A stretch of 64,000 nucleotides of DNA. Source: Oscarella lobularis (Eukaryota; Porifera; Homoscleromorpha; Homosclerophorida; Oscarellidae). Positions within the stretch are counted from its first letter, which is position 1, and each line of letters opens with the position of its first letter. The stretch covers positions 682,001 through 746,000 of the forward strand of contig NC_089189.1 of the NCBI RefSeq assembly GCF_947507565.1, written 5' to 3'. Of the stretch, positions 1 to 13,000 are shown piece after piece. The notes under the pieces are model-generated. The model worked only from the letters and a program-made list of their open reading frames with translations, was not told where the DNA came from and did not search any database. The position numbers and the translations under genes are program-made.

Positions 1-2281
1 CGTCTCCGTCTCCTTCTCCTTTGACCAAATCGACGCCGTTGACGCATAAACGTGCAACGCAGCCGACGAAAGAGCTCAGGTCTGCGGCGGTGGCGGCGGT
101 GAACAGGTTAACAGGCGGCCAAAGCCATTGGATCGTAGTCACGTTGTCCAAAGGATCGCCTAGTTCGATCGACTTGATCTCGTCGTCGTCTGCTCGAAAC
201 GAAACGTGCGTTCCGGAGAGCGTTATTGCGACGTCGTGCACGTTGCCGTCGGCGACGCGATTCCCGTGAAATCCAACGAAACCGCCGTCGGAATTCAAAC
301 GAATTTGAATTTGAATTCTCCCTTCGGAGTTGACCGATAAAACCAGATAGCTAGTGGCGTCGACGTTGAAAAGAGCAAAAACGAAAACGTCGTTGAAGAC
401 AGTCGAGAAAGATACTCTAATTGAATTCTGAAAATTCCGAGGAGGAAGAATCAAGCTCGCGACGTGCTTCGTCGGATGCTCCTTTCTAGTATCAACGCAA
501 AGAAGCCTTGATTTTATCGGCTGACGGTCGACAGGCGAAACGTGAGTCTGTATCATGTCTCCAAGACAGTGAGGAGAGTCGGAAGACGAACCAGCACGAG
601 CGCACGTTCGAGTTCTGATCTGCGCTGATGGGGAGACGAATGTCCAAGGCAGCCAGGGTGACCAAACTCCAAAGGGATCGCTGCAGCCGCCGCTGGAGCA
701 CACGTTACCCTCGTTCGAGCATCCAACTAGAACACCCGGTGACGATGTCGTCAAGCTGATGATATCCAATAGCTCGCTGTTCACCTTCACGTTTCGCAAG
801 CAGCCGAGAAATCCCTTCACCGAATGACCCTTCTCGTCGCTTCCTCCCAACGTCAGTGCGCCCACGGGAGTAACCGAATGAGGCAGTGCAAAGAAACGAC
901 TCGGTTCGCGATCGAGAGATACTTTGATCGTTCCACTGTGAGTCGTTTCAAGGGACACCAAGTGCCAGGCACCATCGCTTGCTGTTTCTTCAAAGGCGAA
1001 ACAGGATTCGTTACTGCGACACTCGCCGTCTAGTTTGACGTCAACGTGCAGGCGTTCACGGTGGATGTAAACTGCGATGTAACTTCCGTTGAGTCCGGGC
1101 AAGTTTTGATGCATCAACAGTCCGTTTCTTTCGTACGTTCGGTATTCAAACTCGAGGCTAATGTCATTGTGCCCTCTTGGTATTTCAATGGATGCTCTTG
1201 AGTCAACGAAGGATATGGTTGCAATGCCACTTCCTTGGTAACTGAAGCCAACGGGCTCGTCCCCCGAAACGCTGGAGCTGTAAACGTTTTCATTGATTTT
1301 ATACCCATTCCAGGCAACTTCTTTCATGCATCCAACGAATCTGCCCTCTTCAAAGGAACTTCCTCCGAATGTAATGGAACTGATATTCAATTCGCCATCA
1401 TGGGACGTCATTAGCTGGCTCTCCTTTACAAAGTCATTTAGTCTCACAGTCAGATTTCCCTCTACAGTTCGGATGATAGTCAAAGAGTTCCACTGGGAAT
1501 ATTTCTCGGTCTGGATTCTGCCTCCAACGCTCGTTCTCTCGTATCCTTTTCCAAAATTGTACGTGATCACTACGCCATCGGATGTCAGGACAACGGAAAA
1601 ATGAAGAAGACCCTCTTGTCCGTATATCAAAATACCGTCTCTGCCCCAACCACCCATAAACTTCATCTCTATTCTTTCCCCTTTTTCTTTCATCAACTCA
1701 ACGCCCATTCGGATCCACTGCAGTCCATTGAACGACGTCAAAATGCCTCCTATTCGACAGCCGACCGAATATCGTCTGTTATGAAACGTCGTCGAGCCGT
1801 TCGACGGTTCTCCGTCAAAGGAAATAAGAGCGTTCTTATTCTCGCCGTCTTCCTCGTACACCAACAGATCAAAGTCTTCCTGCACCCATCCAACGACGTC
1901 TCCCGCATCAAATCGAATTTGTTCCCCATCTATGACGTCGATTTCAAGCGCACCGAGTCGACGAACGCGAATACGATTCTCGCCCAAGAGACGATACGAC
2001 GATGACGAGACGTCGTCAGGGGGTCGCCACACTTGAAATCGCACCGTTCCAAACGACACGGCGCGAAATCGCCACGCCGTCACAACGCCAGGACAACAAA
2101 AGCGCATCGCTCTATCGATGAGTTGACGACCGACCGTAGTCGCATCTCGACGACCACGGTCGTCGGCGACGATAGTTCCAATTGTCGTGTTCCACTCACA
2201 TTCCGTCACGGTCCAAGCCAAGGAAGTCAACCAACAGAGACCCGCCGCCGCCGTCGCCATAACAATGACTGGGCTCGGCAT
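1..2281 (-). CDS. Secreted LamG / thrombospondin type-1 domain protein (partial, 3' end outside window)
   Basis: One uninterrupted reading frame of 760 codons runs from an ATG at 2281 down to base 1 with no stop, so the gene continues past the left edge. Residues 1-24 form a signal peptide (hydrophobic, ending SLA). Residues ~30-160 match a jelly-roll-like region common in cnidarian and sponge extracellular proteins (CCPGVVTAW, then VWRP, then FDAGDVVGW). Two laminin-G-like domains follow (~165-345 and ~355-515, each closing on a GC-type cysteine: FVGCMK, FLGCLR), then a thrombospondin type-1-like segment (~535-595, WSPWLPW then RTRTC), then a third LamG (~600-750, FVGCVARL). The likely role is cell-surface or matrix adhesion, as in neurexin or contactin-associated proteins; this is inferred from domains. 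The lack of introns over 2.3 kb is unusual beside its neighbours. No membrane segment is visible within the window. Confidence 0.85.
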   Translation of the reverse strand, partial: MPSPVIVMATAAAGLCWLTSLAWTVTECEWNTTIGTIVADDRGRRDATTVGRQLIDRAMRFCCPGVVTAWRFRAVSFGTVRFQVWRPPDDVSSSSYRLLGENRIRVRRLGALEIDVIDGEQIRFDAGDVVGWVQEDFDLLVYEEDGENKNALISFDGEPSNGSTTFHNRRYSVGCRIGGILTSFNGLQWIRMGVELMKEKGERIEMKFMGGWGRDGILIYGQEGLLHFSVVLTSDGVVITYNFGKGYERTSVGGRIQTEKYSQWNSLTIIRTVEGNLTVRLNDFVKESQLMTSHDGELNISSITFGGSSFEEGRFVGCMKEVAWNGYKINENVYSSSVSGDEPVGFSYQGSGIATISFVDSRASIEIPRGHNDISLEFEYRTYERNGLLMHQNLPGLNGSYIAVYIHRERLHVDVKLDGECRSNESCFAFEETASDGAWHLVSLETTHSGTIKVSLDREPSRFFALPHSVTPVGALTLGGSDEKGHSVKGFLGCLRNVKVNSELLDIISLTTSSPGVLVGCSNEGNVCSSGGCSDPFGVWSPWLPWTFVSPSAQIRTRTCARAGSSSDSPHCLGDMIQTHVSPVDRQPIKSRLLCVDTRKEHPTKHVASLILPPRNFQNSIRVSFSTVFNDVFVFALFNVDATSYLVLSVNSEGRIQIQIRLNSDGGFVGFHGNRVADGNVHDVAITLSGTHVSFRADDDEIKSIELGDPLDNVTTIQWLWPPVNLFTAATAADLSSFVGCVARLCVNGVDLVKGEGDGD

Positions 2282-2524
2282 TTTGACCGGGATGTCGGTC
2301 GGCGTTCTGACTGTCGGCCGTCTTTTCGCGTCAAAAACGCCGACGGGGGGACTCGAGCGACGCTAAAACGCCGAAACTATTGGATTCAATGGTCTCGCCT
2401 GCGCGAGCACCCCCCGCCTCGAGGCTTCAAGTCGCGCGATCACGTGCTGGGAACAAAGCAAGGGCACGTTGCGATGTTCGCCGGCTTCGTTTATGCTGTT
2501 TGAGGCCAAGCGACGCGGCCGCAA
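2282..2524. promoter_or_regulatory. Bidirectional promoter interval between the LamG gene and the RFX gene
   Basis: These 243 bases separate two divergent start codons (2281 on the minus strand, 2525 on the plus strand). The interval is CG-rich and has no convincing TATA box. It must hold the promoters and 5' leaders of both genes, so shared control is likely but not shown. Confidence 0.5.
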
Positions 2525-5040
2525 ATGGAAGCAGTATCCGCCGACGCTCCCTCGACTCGACGCGACCCCGACGAGAGGACGGGCGAAAGGGAGGGCCGAC
2601 ACAACGTCGAGCGAAAACTCGACGAGAACATCGGGTGAGCGTCGTCGCGCGAAAAGAAAAAAAGACTCGTCTCTATATCCCGGTTCGAACGCTTGACGCA
2701 GGATCGACTCGCAGGAGAAAATCAAAGCCGTGTTGGTGAGAACAATGAACTTAGGGACTTGGAAAACAGCGAGGGGGGTCGATCCTCCTTAGGATCAAGT
2801 TCATCGGCTCACCGATAAAGAGAAACTCCTTCTCTACTTCAAATTGCCGACCGGAGAACGTCCGTGGAGGCCCAAAACTCCCACAGCTAGCCAGTCAGCT
2901 TTTTGAGAAAAAAAATTTTTTTCGAGAAAATTTTTTTTAGTCCGCATGCGTCAAAATTGAGCCGTTCTCAGCGAGTTCAAGTCGAAGCCCAACAGTGGTG
3001 CGTCAATTTCGACGAATTTTTTCGTTAATTAAATTTTTAATTGATAAAAGGCTGCGAGCCAATTACGAACCGGCGGACGACGGAACGGCGTCGATAGAAA
3101 AATTAGAATTGCATTCTCACTATGTGTTCGTTCTCTTTCTCTTCCGTCTCCCATTCCCAAGGGCTGGAAATGGGGTTTCGTGTGTAGGAGAGGCTGCAAT
3201 GCTCACACGGAAGCGGCGTCGTCGTCGCGTCTCCTGACGCAGCGCGAATTCGGCAAAGTCGTCAAGCACGTTTTTCCGGCGGTGAATTATCGTCGATTGG
3301 GAAATCGTACGAATTCGAGATATCCTTTCAGATTTTTTTGGAGAAGTATTTTTCAATTTTTTTGCTTCTTTGACCCTTTTTTTTCACGTGTCATTATGTT
3401 GGAATCCGACGAAGAAATCAGTTTCAATCGCCGGCGCTTTCGTCGCTCGAAGCCACATCGTCGGTAAGTTAATTGGAGAATATAATATTACCATGAGTCC
3501 CTCAACGTATCCGTGTCGTATAACATTGGCACCTAATTTATCAAGGGCGGCCGCTTTCGATTTAATTTGTCGAGCCCCGCGCTGTAATCGACGCAGAACA
3601 GTTGCGCGAACACCCGCGAAAAAATTTTCTACATCCAAATTTCTCAAACAACGTTTCTAAACGAAATGCTAGTGGTACGATCTCTCCATTATGATAGGGA
3701 CGCGTGCGATCCCCCTAAGGTGGTCGGCATTTAGTTCAAAGAGAGGGAGGGTCCGTGAGAGACCTCTTTATGAGTATAGACTCTTTTGCGTATCCGCTAC
3801 GTCGCTCAGCCTGCGGCGACTCCGACCTTACCGTGCGTCGCATACGCTATTCCCAGACACTTCCACGTTGCACTTCTGTCGACCACTTAGCATCGCGTAA
3901 TTGCTCTGTTGTAATAGACGTGTTTCTTTTTTGTTTCAGCTGAGTGGGCTCAATTGTCCCATTCCGAGCGGCGAACGTCGCCTTCAGAAGACGGCGGAAA
4001 GCGTTCTTCTCTCCTACGTCAACGGCATGATCGCCGGCCAGCAATTCGCCGACGTCGTCTCGGCGGCGCGATTTCTCGTCGTCGGCAATTACGTCCCCGT
4101 CGATCCGACCCAAGCGAAGGAACTCGATTGCGAGAAATTCACGTCGACGGAAACTCTCCCGCAGCTTCCGCCGCCACCGCCGCCGCCACCACCGCCGGCG
4201 GCGACGGCGTCGCAGCCCCTCCCTCAAACACTCCACAATTCGATCTTGATTGAATCCAGCAGTAGCGCTGGAAATTCATTTAAGGAGAAACTTCAGGAAA
4301 TCGTGCGAGATCGCAGCGGTCAAACGGACGACGATTCGTCGACGGTCGTCGCGACGACGCGACGACGTTATCGTCCCGCCGATCTCGACCTGACGCACTG
4401 CCAACACGCCCCGCCTCAAACTCAATTATCGACGGCACCGACGACGACGACGACGACGTACGACGACGACGAAATCGCCGTCGCTCAACAACACCCTTTT
4501 CTTCCCTATACGCCGTCGAAATATTTCCAACCTATTCGACCGTCGCCGTCGCCGCTTAGCCCTAACGATCCGCCGCCGGCGGCCGCAACAGCGGCGAGAC
4601 GAAACGGAGTCTACGCGACGTCGTCGATTGCGCCGCCGCCGCCGCCGCCGTCTACGTTCGCGCGACATCGTTCGCCGCATTCCGTCGCGATTCACGAAAC
4701 GCGAAAACGCAGTAGAAGTTCATCGACGTCGGCGGCGGCGGCGGCGGCCGTCTTGTCCTTCCCGACGGCCAAAGTGCCGAATTACCATCGCTCTCCGCCC
4801 ACGTATTCGGAGGCGATGGCCACTCGAAATCAGTTCAATATAACCGGCGGAATTGACTCGACTCGGCCTCACAGCGGCCTCAGTTGCCCGGCGAGTTTCG
4901 TCGTTCCCTCGTCCGCCGCCGCTACCGTAACCTCCTTTCCTCCGCTCCTTCCTTCGTCCGAGGACAGTCTCGACGGCGAGACGAGTAAGATACTAAACAA
5001 TACGACGCCGCCGTCAATGTTTTCGTCGTCCGGCGGAACG

Positions 5041-5075
<35 letters not shown>

Positions 5076-5313
5076 GAGTCAAAGCAGCGCCGTTGCCTCG
5101 CCGACGACGTTTAAGGACGTTGTGATGAGACAGGAGGCGTCGGCGACGAACGACGACGGTCCGCTGCCCGACGAGATCATTCTGTCCTCGCTTTTCGGGA
5201 TGCTGGGGGGCGCGGGCGGAGTCGAAGGCGATAGCGTTCCCACGCCTGTTGGCGGTCCTGCCTGCGCGCGAGGTCCCATGCTCCAATCGTCTTGGGGATG
5301 GGGAGGCCCTTAG
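2525..5313 (+). CDS. RFX-family winged-helix transcription factor, six exons, one AT-AC intron
   Basis: Model: 2525-2634, 2702-2731, 3051-3125, 3188-3319, 3388-3463, 3940-5313; 598 aa, phases consistent. The RFX DNA-binding domain is spread over exons 2-5 (about residues 45-140). Exon 2/3 gives KAVLRANYEPADDGT, exon 3/4 HSHYVRGC, exon 4 FGKVVKHVF then RRLGNRTNSR, exon 5 CHYVGIRRR, matching the family core (NYE..., HYL..C, FGK.IR.VF, RRLGTRG.SKYHYYGI). Exon 4/5 is joined by an AT-AC intron (separate entry). The long last exon encodes a low-complexity tail: polyproline near 4162-4200, a PPTY WW-binding-type motif near 4797, and a run of 12 glycines near 5041-5076. No RFX dimerisation domain is recognised. 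Exon 2 has two possible donors (2732 or the better-looking 2736); 2732 keeps frame. RFX factors control ciliary genes in animals, which fits the dynein gene downstream only as context. Confidence 0.82.
3320..3387 (+). other. U12-type AT-AC intron in the RFX DNA-binding domain
   Basis: The intron begins ATATCCTTT, an exact match to the U12-dependent AT-AC donor, and ends AC after a T-rich tract. The string TTCTTTGAC at 3366-3374 differs at one base from the U12 branch-site consensus TTCCTTRAC, and its A (3373) lies 14 nt before the 3' end. Joining 3319 to 3388 restores the RFX sequence NSR-CHYVGIR. Without the splice the conserved motif is lost and no GT donor is available nearby. Confidence 0.85.
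3464..3939 (+). other. Intron 5 of the RFX gene (476 nt)
   Basis: The intron runs from a consensus GTAAGT donor at 3464 to a TTTCAG acceptor at 3939. It is long for this locus. Short open frames inside it do not resemble any family, and I see no RNA gene in it. Confidence 0.6.
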
Positions 5314-6045
5314 ATGTTTTAGGAGTACACCGGCGAGCTCCTTTGTTGTTCTTTTGATTATCGACTATTTTTTTTGCCTGTGTTTTGTCCAGTTGCCTGC
5401 CACGCAGTTGTGTATAGACCGCCGATTTTACTTACCTTTTGATCCGGTTTCTACGAGCACCTGGGAGGTGAATGAAGAGTGTGTTTAGTCACTTTAGATC
5501 CGGATCTTGCGAAGTGGCTTCGTTACATGTAAGGCGTTGTCCTGGGGATCTCGACAAGCCGATTCTGTATTTAGTATTGTAAGACGTGGCTGCATGATGG
5601 ACGCTGCGATTTTCAGGTCTCCGTGTGCTGCAGATGTCGTGTAGTGTAGATTTGCACAGACTAATCCTGAATAGTTATCCGTCAAGAGTATCCAATGAAT
5701 TCCATATTAATTGGGGAAGACGCCAAGGAAAAATACCATGCGGTTGTTAGTCACCCTTCGTCACTGCATGTAAATCTGTGAGCCGTCGCTGAAGTAACTG
5801 ATAAATGCGAGTGGCATCTTCGCATTCACGCAGTTCGAAGATCTCCAAAGTTACCGCCGTTTTATTTATTCATTCTTGCAACGTAGGCGTTTGTGCAAAT
5901 GAGCGTGAGTCGGGAACTATGTTTTTATTTAGTTTCGCGCATCTACTGCGTTCTACTCGGCTAAAGAGGTCCCAGTCTCTGAAAGGAAGTTCAGTGGACG
6001 TGCGACGCGCAACCTTGTTCCCGGGCCCCGTCATCGATCGACGCG
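5314..6045. other. Intergenic region between the RFX gene and RTK-A
   Basis: This interval of 732 bases should hold the RFX 3' UTR and the RTK-A promoter. I found no convincing coding exon, RNA gene or repeat in it. Confidence 0.5.
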
Positions 6046-9000
6046 ATGCCAGTCATGCCTCGTCTCCTTCCTGGAACGCGCCCAGCTCTACTGCTGCTCG
6101 TCGCTTTTCTTTTCAAGCAGTCTTCGTCTGTGCCTCGGCTCGTGTTCAGTGAGCAATCCTACTAGTGTATACTGAGACGCGTCGCAGTATAGTTGTACCG
6201 TGTAACAAACAGCACGCGCGGGGCCGGAAGGGCTGACAATAATTGGGTTGCGAGGGTCCGACCACGTACGACGAACAAATCGGCCTGCGCGCACCGTCGC
6301 GGGTACCGATACTGTACAGTAGCTGTTTGAGGGTGAATCCCTGGCACCAAAGCCTGTTGCAGCGGACTTGAGTTATTGTTGATTCTACCCCTCTAGTGTT
6401 TTCCCTTACTCAAACCAGATAGAAGGAAACCAGACGACCGCTGGTTCTCCACGAGACTAAGATAATGTAATTTTGGTGGAGGCTGTTAGAGGACTTCTTG
6501 TATTTATGCGCGCGCTGATCGACTCCCCACGGTGCCTAATCGGATCGAATTAATTTTTTCCTTGGCCGTCTTGCGCACGTGTAGGCTGTCGCATTTTAGA
6601 CTAAACGTCTAAGGATCGCGGCAGCGAAATCATTTTGTTTTTTTCTCTTTCTGCAGAGTTGATTTTGATGACTAAGGAGTACAACGAGACTCTGAACGAC
6701 ATACCTGTGAGAACGCTTCTGTGTTACGGCAATGAAGGCGAGACAGTGCGTTGGCTGGTAACTGATCCTCGTCATCCTCAAGGCTCGACAAAGACTACTT
6801 CTCTCGAAACCTTGATGACTGGAGAGCCATATTTACGCTACCAAATTACAGAGGATCGGATCAATGATAGCAATGCATCACTAACGCTTAGGGGAAGCAC
6901 CGAAGGACTTACGCCAAAACGTTTTATTTGTGAAATCACGAAAAATGGAACCATTCGAAAGCAAATATGGTACGACGTTCTCGTTGTTACTTCGCCGGCA
7001 GGTAAGCGAATAAGTCAAAAAATTGCTCATTAAATATGTCTTTTTGTGTAGCTCATATCGTATTGAACCACAATCGAGCCCAAATAAAAGTAGCGCACGG
7101 GTCTAATGCATCCGTTGACTGTGAACTCTCAAGTTCTGTTGGCGCAATGCCGCTTCTGAAATGGACTAGAGTGCTTTCAGAAACTGAAAACATTGAGATT
7201 GGGATCCACTTCTCAAGCAACAGCTTGATGACCAAGAACCTTTTCGTTGAGTCGCGAGAAGCAGGTCGCGTCACCAAACTCAATATTAATAATGCTGCGA
7301 GAGAAAACACGGGCAACTATTCGTGCTGTCCAAACTTGGGCGAAGGACGATGTAATCGAAAGTACGTTCAAATTATTGTCGTCGAACCGGGCTTCCCGCC
7401 TGCTCGTTTCCAAAGTCCCGCAGAAAATAATTCAACGTACTACGTCACTGATTCGACGACAATGCCTATAGAAGTGCCGTGCAAAGTAAGCAACGTGACG
7501 AAGACGTACGCTAAAGTCGAATGGAAGTACAACGGCAAAGCAATTACGAGAGAAGTCACTGCCAGCATATCCTATCAAGAAATCGTTTCGCCTTTGGAGG
7601 CGATACTGTTTATTAATCCGGCTGTGGAAGACACGCGCGTTTACACGTGCGTCGTGTCTTCAAAGCGTTTCGCGCAGCAAAAGACGAGAGATGTCATTTT
7701 GTCCGTTGCTATGCCGACAAAATCGTCATCTAAGTCTTTGATCTTGAAAGCCAGTTTAGCGGCTGGTGTCAGCGTCGTTTTGCTCGTTTTGGCTGGACTG
7801 CTGTGCCTGTGCAAAAGAAAGCGAGACACGCCGTTTTCGACACTAGAAAACGTCTGGGGGTGGAAATCAGTCGAGAACGATCCTTGGCAAATCAAGTCTG
7901 AAAATTTGGAAATTTTTGACGTCATAGGCAAATTCTTAATTACTCCGTTTGAAGTCTTAGAATCAGTGTATGTCATATAGGCCAAGGTCACATGGGAACC
8001 GTGTACGTCGGAAGTTATTGTGGGAAAAATCAGCCGCGTCAGAAGGTTGCAGTAAAAACAGTGCTTCGGAGAGGAGGTTCACATTGATTTTATCGCTTTT
8101 TATTAATTAAACAATTTCTTTCACCTCTAGAGTCCCGATTTCGTTCAGAAACCATGATAATGCAAAAACTCAGTAAAGAAGAGGCATACCAGTACGTTGT
8201 TCAAACGTTTGGACACTGCATGAAAGAAGGTAATTCATCAAAAAAATGCTTTATAGAAACTGCACTGTTTATATATCAGGTTATGGCTATTGTCTCGTGT
8301 TGGAGTACGCTGAGCACGGAAGTTTGCTTAGATATCTCGACTCTCTAAAAACACCACTTCCTGAAGCGTCACTGCTCCATTTCACAGTCGCAAGTTATGG
8401 ACTGCAGATAGCAGAGGCCATGTCATATCTGGAAAAGAACCACGTACACTGATTCAAAACGCGCCTGAGATTCGTTTTGTTTGCTAAAAGATTTTTTCGT
8501 TAGATTATTCACCGAGATTTGGCTGCTCGCAACGTTCTCATCTTTGAAGACGAGAAGCTGAAACTTTCGGATTTCGGACTATCGAAGGACATTGAAGATT
8601 TGGAATATTACAGAAGCGTCTCCGGCCACGTAAATTCTATTAGCAAGTGTAGTAGCAACGACAGTAATACACTCTGCAGGAACTACTGCCTTTTCGATGG
8701 ATGGCACCAGAATCTATGACAGAGCTAAAATTTACTCATCGCTCGGACACGTAACTACACCTGCACGCAATAAATCAATTCCTCTAATCACTTACTGTGT
8801 TTCCTTAGCTGGTCGTTTGGCATTGTGTTGTGGGAAATTGCCTCAATGGGTTAGTCAACTAACTCTTGATTATCGTTGGAAAGACCTTTATTAGGAGGAA
8901 AGCCGTACAGAAGTGTTGCTGCCTTGGATCTCATCCAGAAGCTTCAATCTGGACACACGCTACAGAAACCTGAAAAATGCTGTCGCCAACTGTAAACGAT

Positions 9001-9306
9001 CTAAAAGCTATCCTTAATAGTTCTGTTATTTATTTGCTATTCTACTGCAGTTATTCTCTCATGAAAGAGTGCTGGAATTTGGAACCCGGCGAAAGACCAG
9101 ATTTTGCAACCCTGGCTGTTAGGCTGAACAAAATCAAAGACGAGGTACATTTCTAAAAACCTGAGGTGTACGATTCCCGTAAAAATATAATATTTTAAAA
9201 GAGACAGGGTCTTCGGCTTCAACGCTCCGTCTCCAGCGGCTATGCAAGTAATTGCGGCGAGAGTCCAACTGTCGAGGATAAGACCGTGACGTCAACATCA
9301 GTGTAG
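6046..9306 (+). CDS. Receptor tyrosine kinase RTK-A with immunoglobulin-like ectodomain
   Basis: Twelve exons: 6046-6148, 6657-7001, 7052-7927, 7981-8076, 8131-8229, 8280-8443, 8504-8629, 8680-8750, 8809-8849, 8895-8991, 9051-9144, 9208-9306; 736 aa. Exon 1 is a signal peptide (LLLLVAFLF). Exons 2-3 encode about three Ig-like domains (paired cysteines, NYSCC and YTCVV near each end) and a transmembrane segment ([15 protein letters not shown]) followed by KRKR. The kinase has a glycine loop [11 protein letters not shown] lysine, catalytic loop [11 protein letters not shown], an activation-loop tyrosine pair (EYYRS), WMAPE and [12 protein letters not shown], so it should be active. The tail is short. 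Intron 3 (7928-7980) starts with GC and splits the first glycine of the loop. The gene lies directly upstream of RTK-B, same strand. Ligand unknown. Confidence 0.88.
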
Positions 9307-9738
9307 ACGGCAAAGGAGTGGAAGTCTCAATGCCTTATAGATCACACTTCACGTTATTTTAAGAATCGTGTTTTTCAAAGCACGGCACATATTTGCACTT
9401 CAAGTACTTAGGCTAGGCGGCCAAACCATCTCTCTGTTATAATACACTGTGCTTATTGATGACACACTAAGACAGTCTCTGAACCAGTCCGTTTAGGAAA
9501 GAAAAATCCTCCCATGTCAACGGTATGAAGATACACACAGAGATAAGGCGTGAAGTGATGCGGAACGTGCGCACAAAAAAAAAATGGTCCTTGGGAGATC
9601 AACGAATCCGGAAAGCGTTTCCGCCTCCTACACGTGCGAGACTGCGAAAGGAAAGGTGAGACTTTCCTCGTATCGATTTCTACTTTCACACTTGAAGCGC
9701 GCACCGTCCTTTTCGTTTGGCAAAGTCGGTCGCTGTCG
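9307..9738 (+). other. Intergenic region between RTK-A and RTK-B
   Basis: 432 bases hold the RTK-A 3' UTR and RTK-B promoter. Open frames on both strands here overlap the RTK-B signal exon and have no recognisable product. Confidence 0.5.
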
Positions 9739-12609
<2,871 letters not shown>

Positions 12610-13000
12610 GGTGTGTGGCGCTCCATTGACAAGTTCTTCCGGCCTTGTGATCCCCTCTATTGCATACTACGAGGTAATGATCTACGTATAGTAAGGTGAA
12701 GCGTTTCTGGCGTAGACTTAGATCCACGTATGACTGATTGTAGTGCTAGATTAGGAAAAATTGACTAGGGCCACTACTAATCCCTCGCTGAAATCGCAAA
12801 GCACTTTGATGTCTCATTCAAAGCGTATGTTCTTACGCCCATAGCAAATTTTACAAAAAAAAAAAGGGAAACGAAGATGCGATTAGACAAATAACAAAAA
12901 CGAGAAGCCCCCCTCGAACGCTTGCAGATATCGAGTCCGAGAGAGAGAAAAAGACAGAGAGGGAGAGAGAGAGAGACGGAGTCCAACGGAGACGGGAAGA
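12610..13000. other. Convergent intergenic region between RTK-B and the PSTPIP1-like gene
   Basis: These 391 bases lie between two stop codons facing each other and should hold both 3' UTRs. A GA-rich stretch (about 12938-12982) is visible on the plus strand. No gene is seen. Confidence 0.5.

Noticed and set aside
2736-2740. Stronger GTGAGA donor for RFX exon 2
   Set aside because: Using it leaves the next exon out of frame; the GTTGGT donor four bases earlier gives an unbroken RFX helix.
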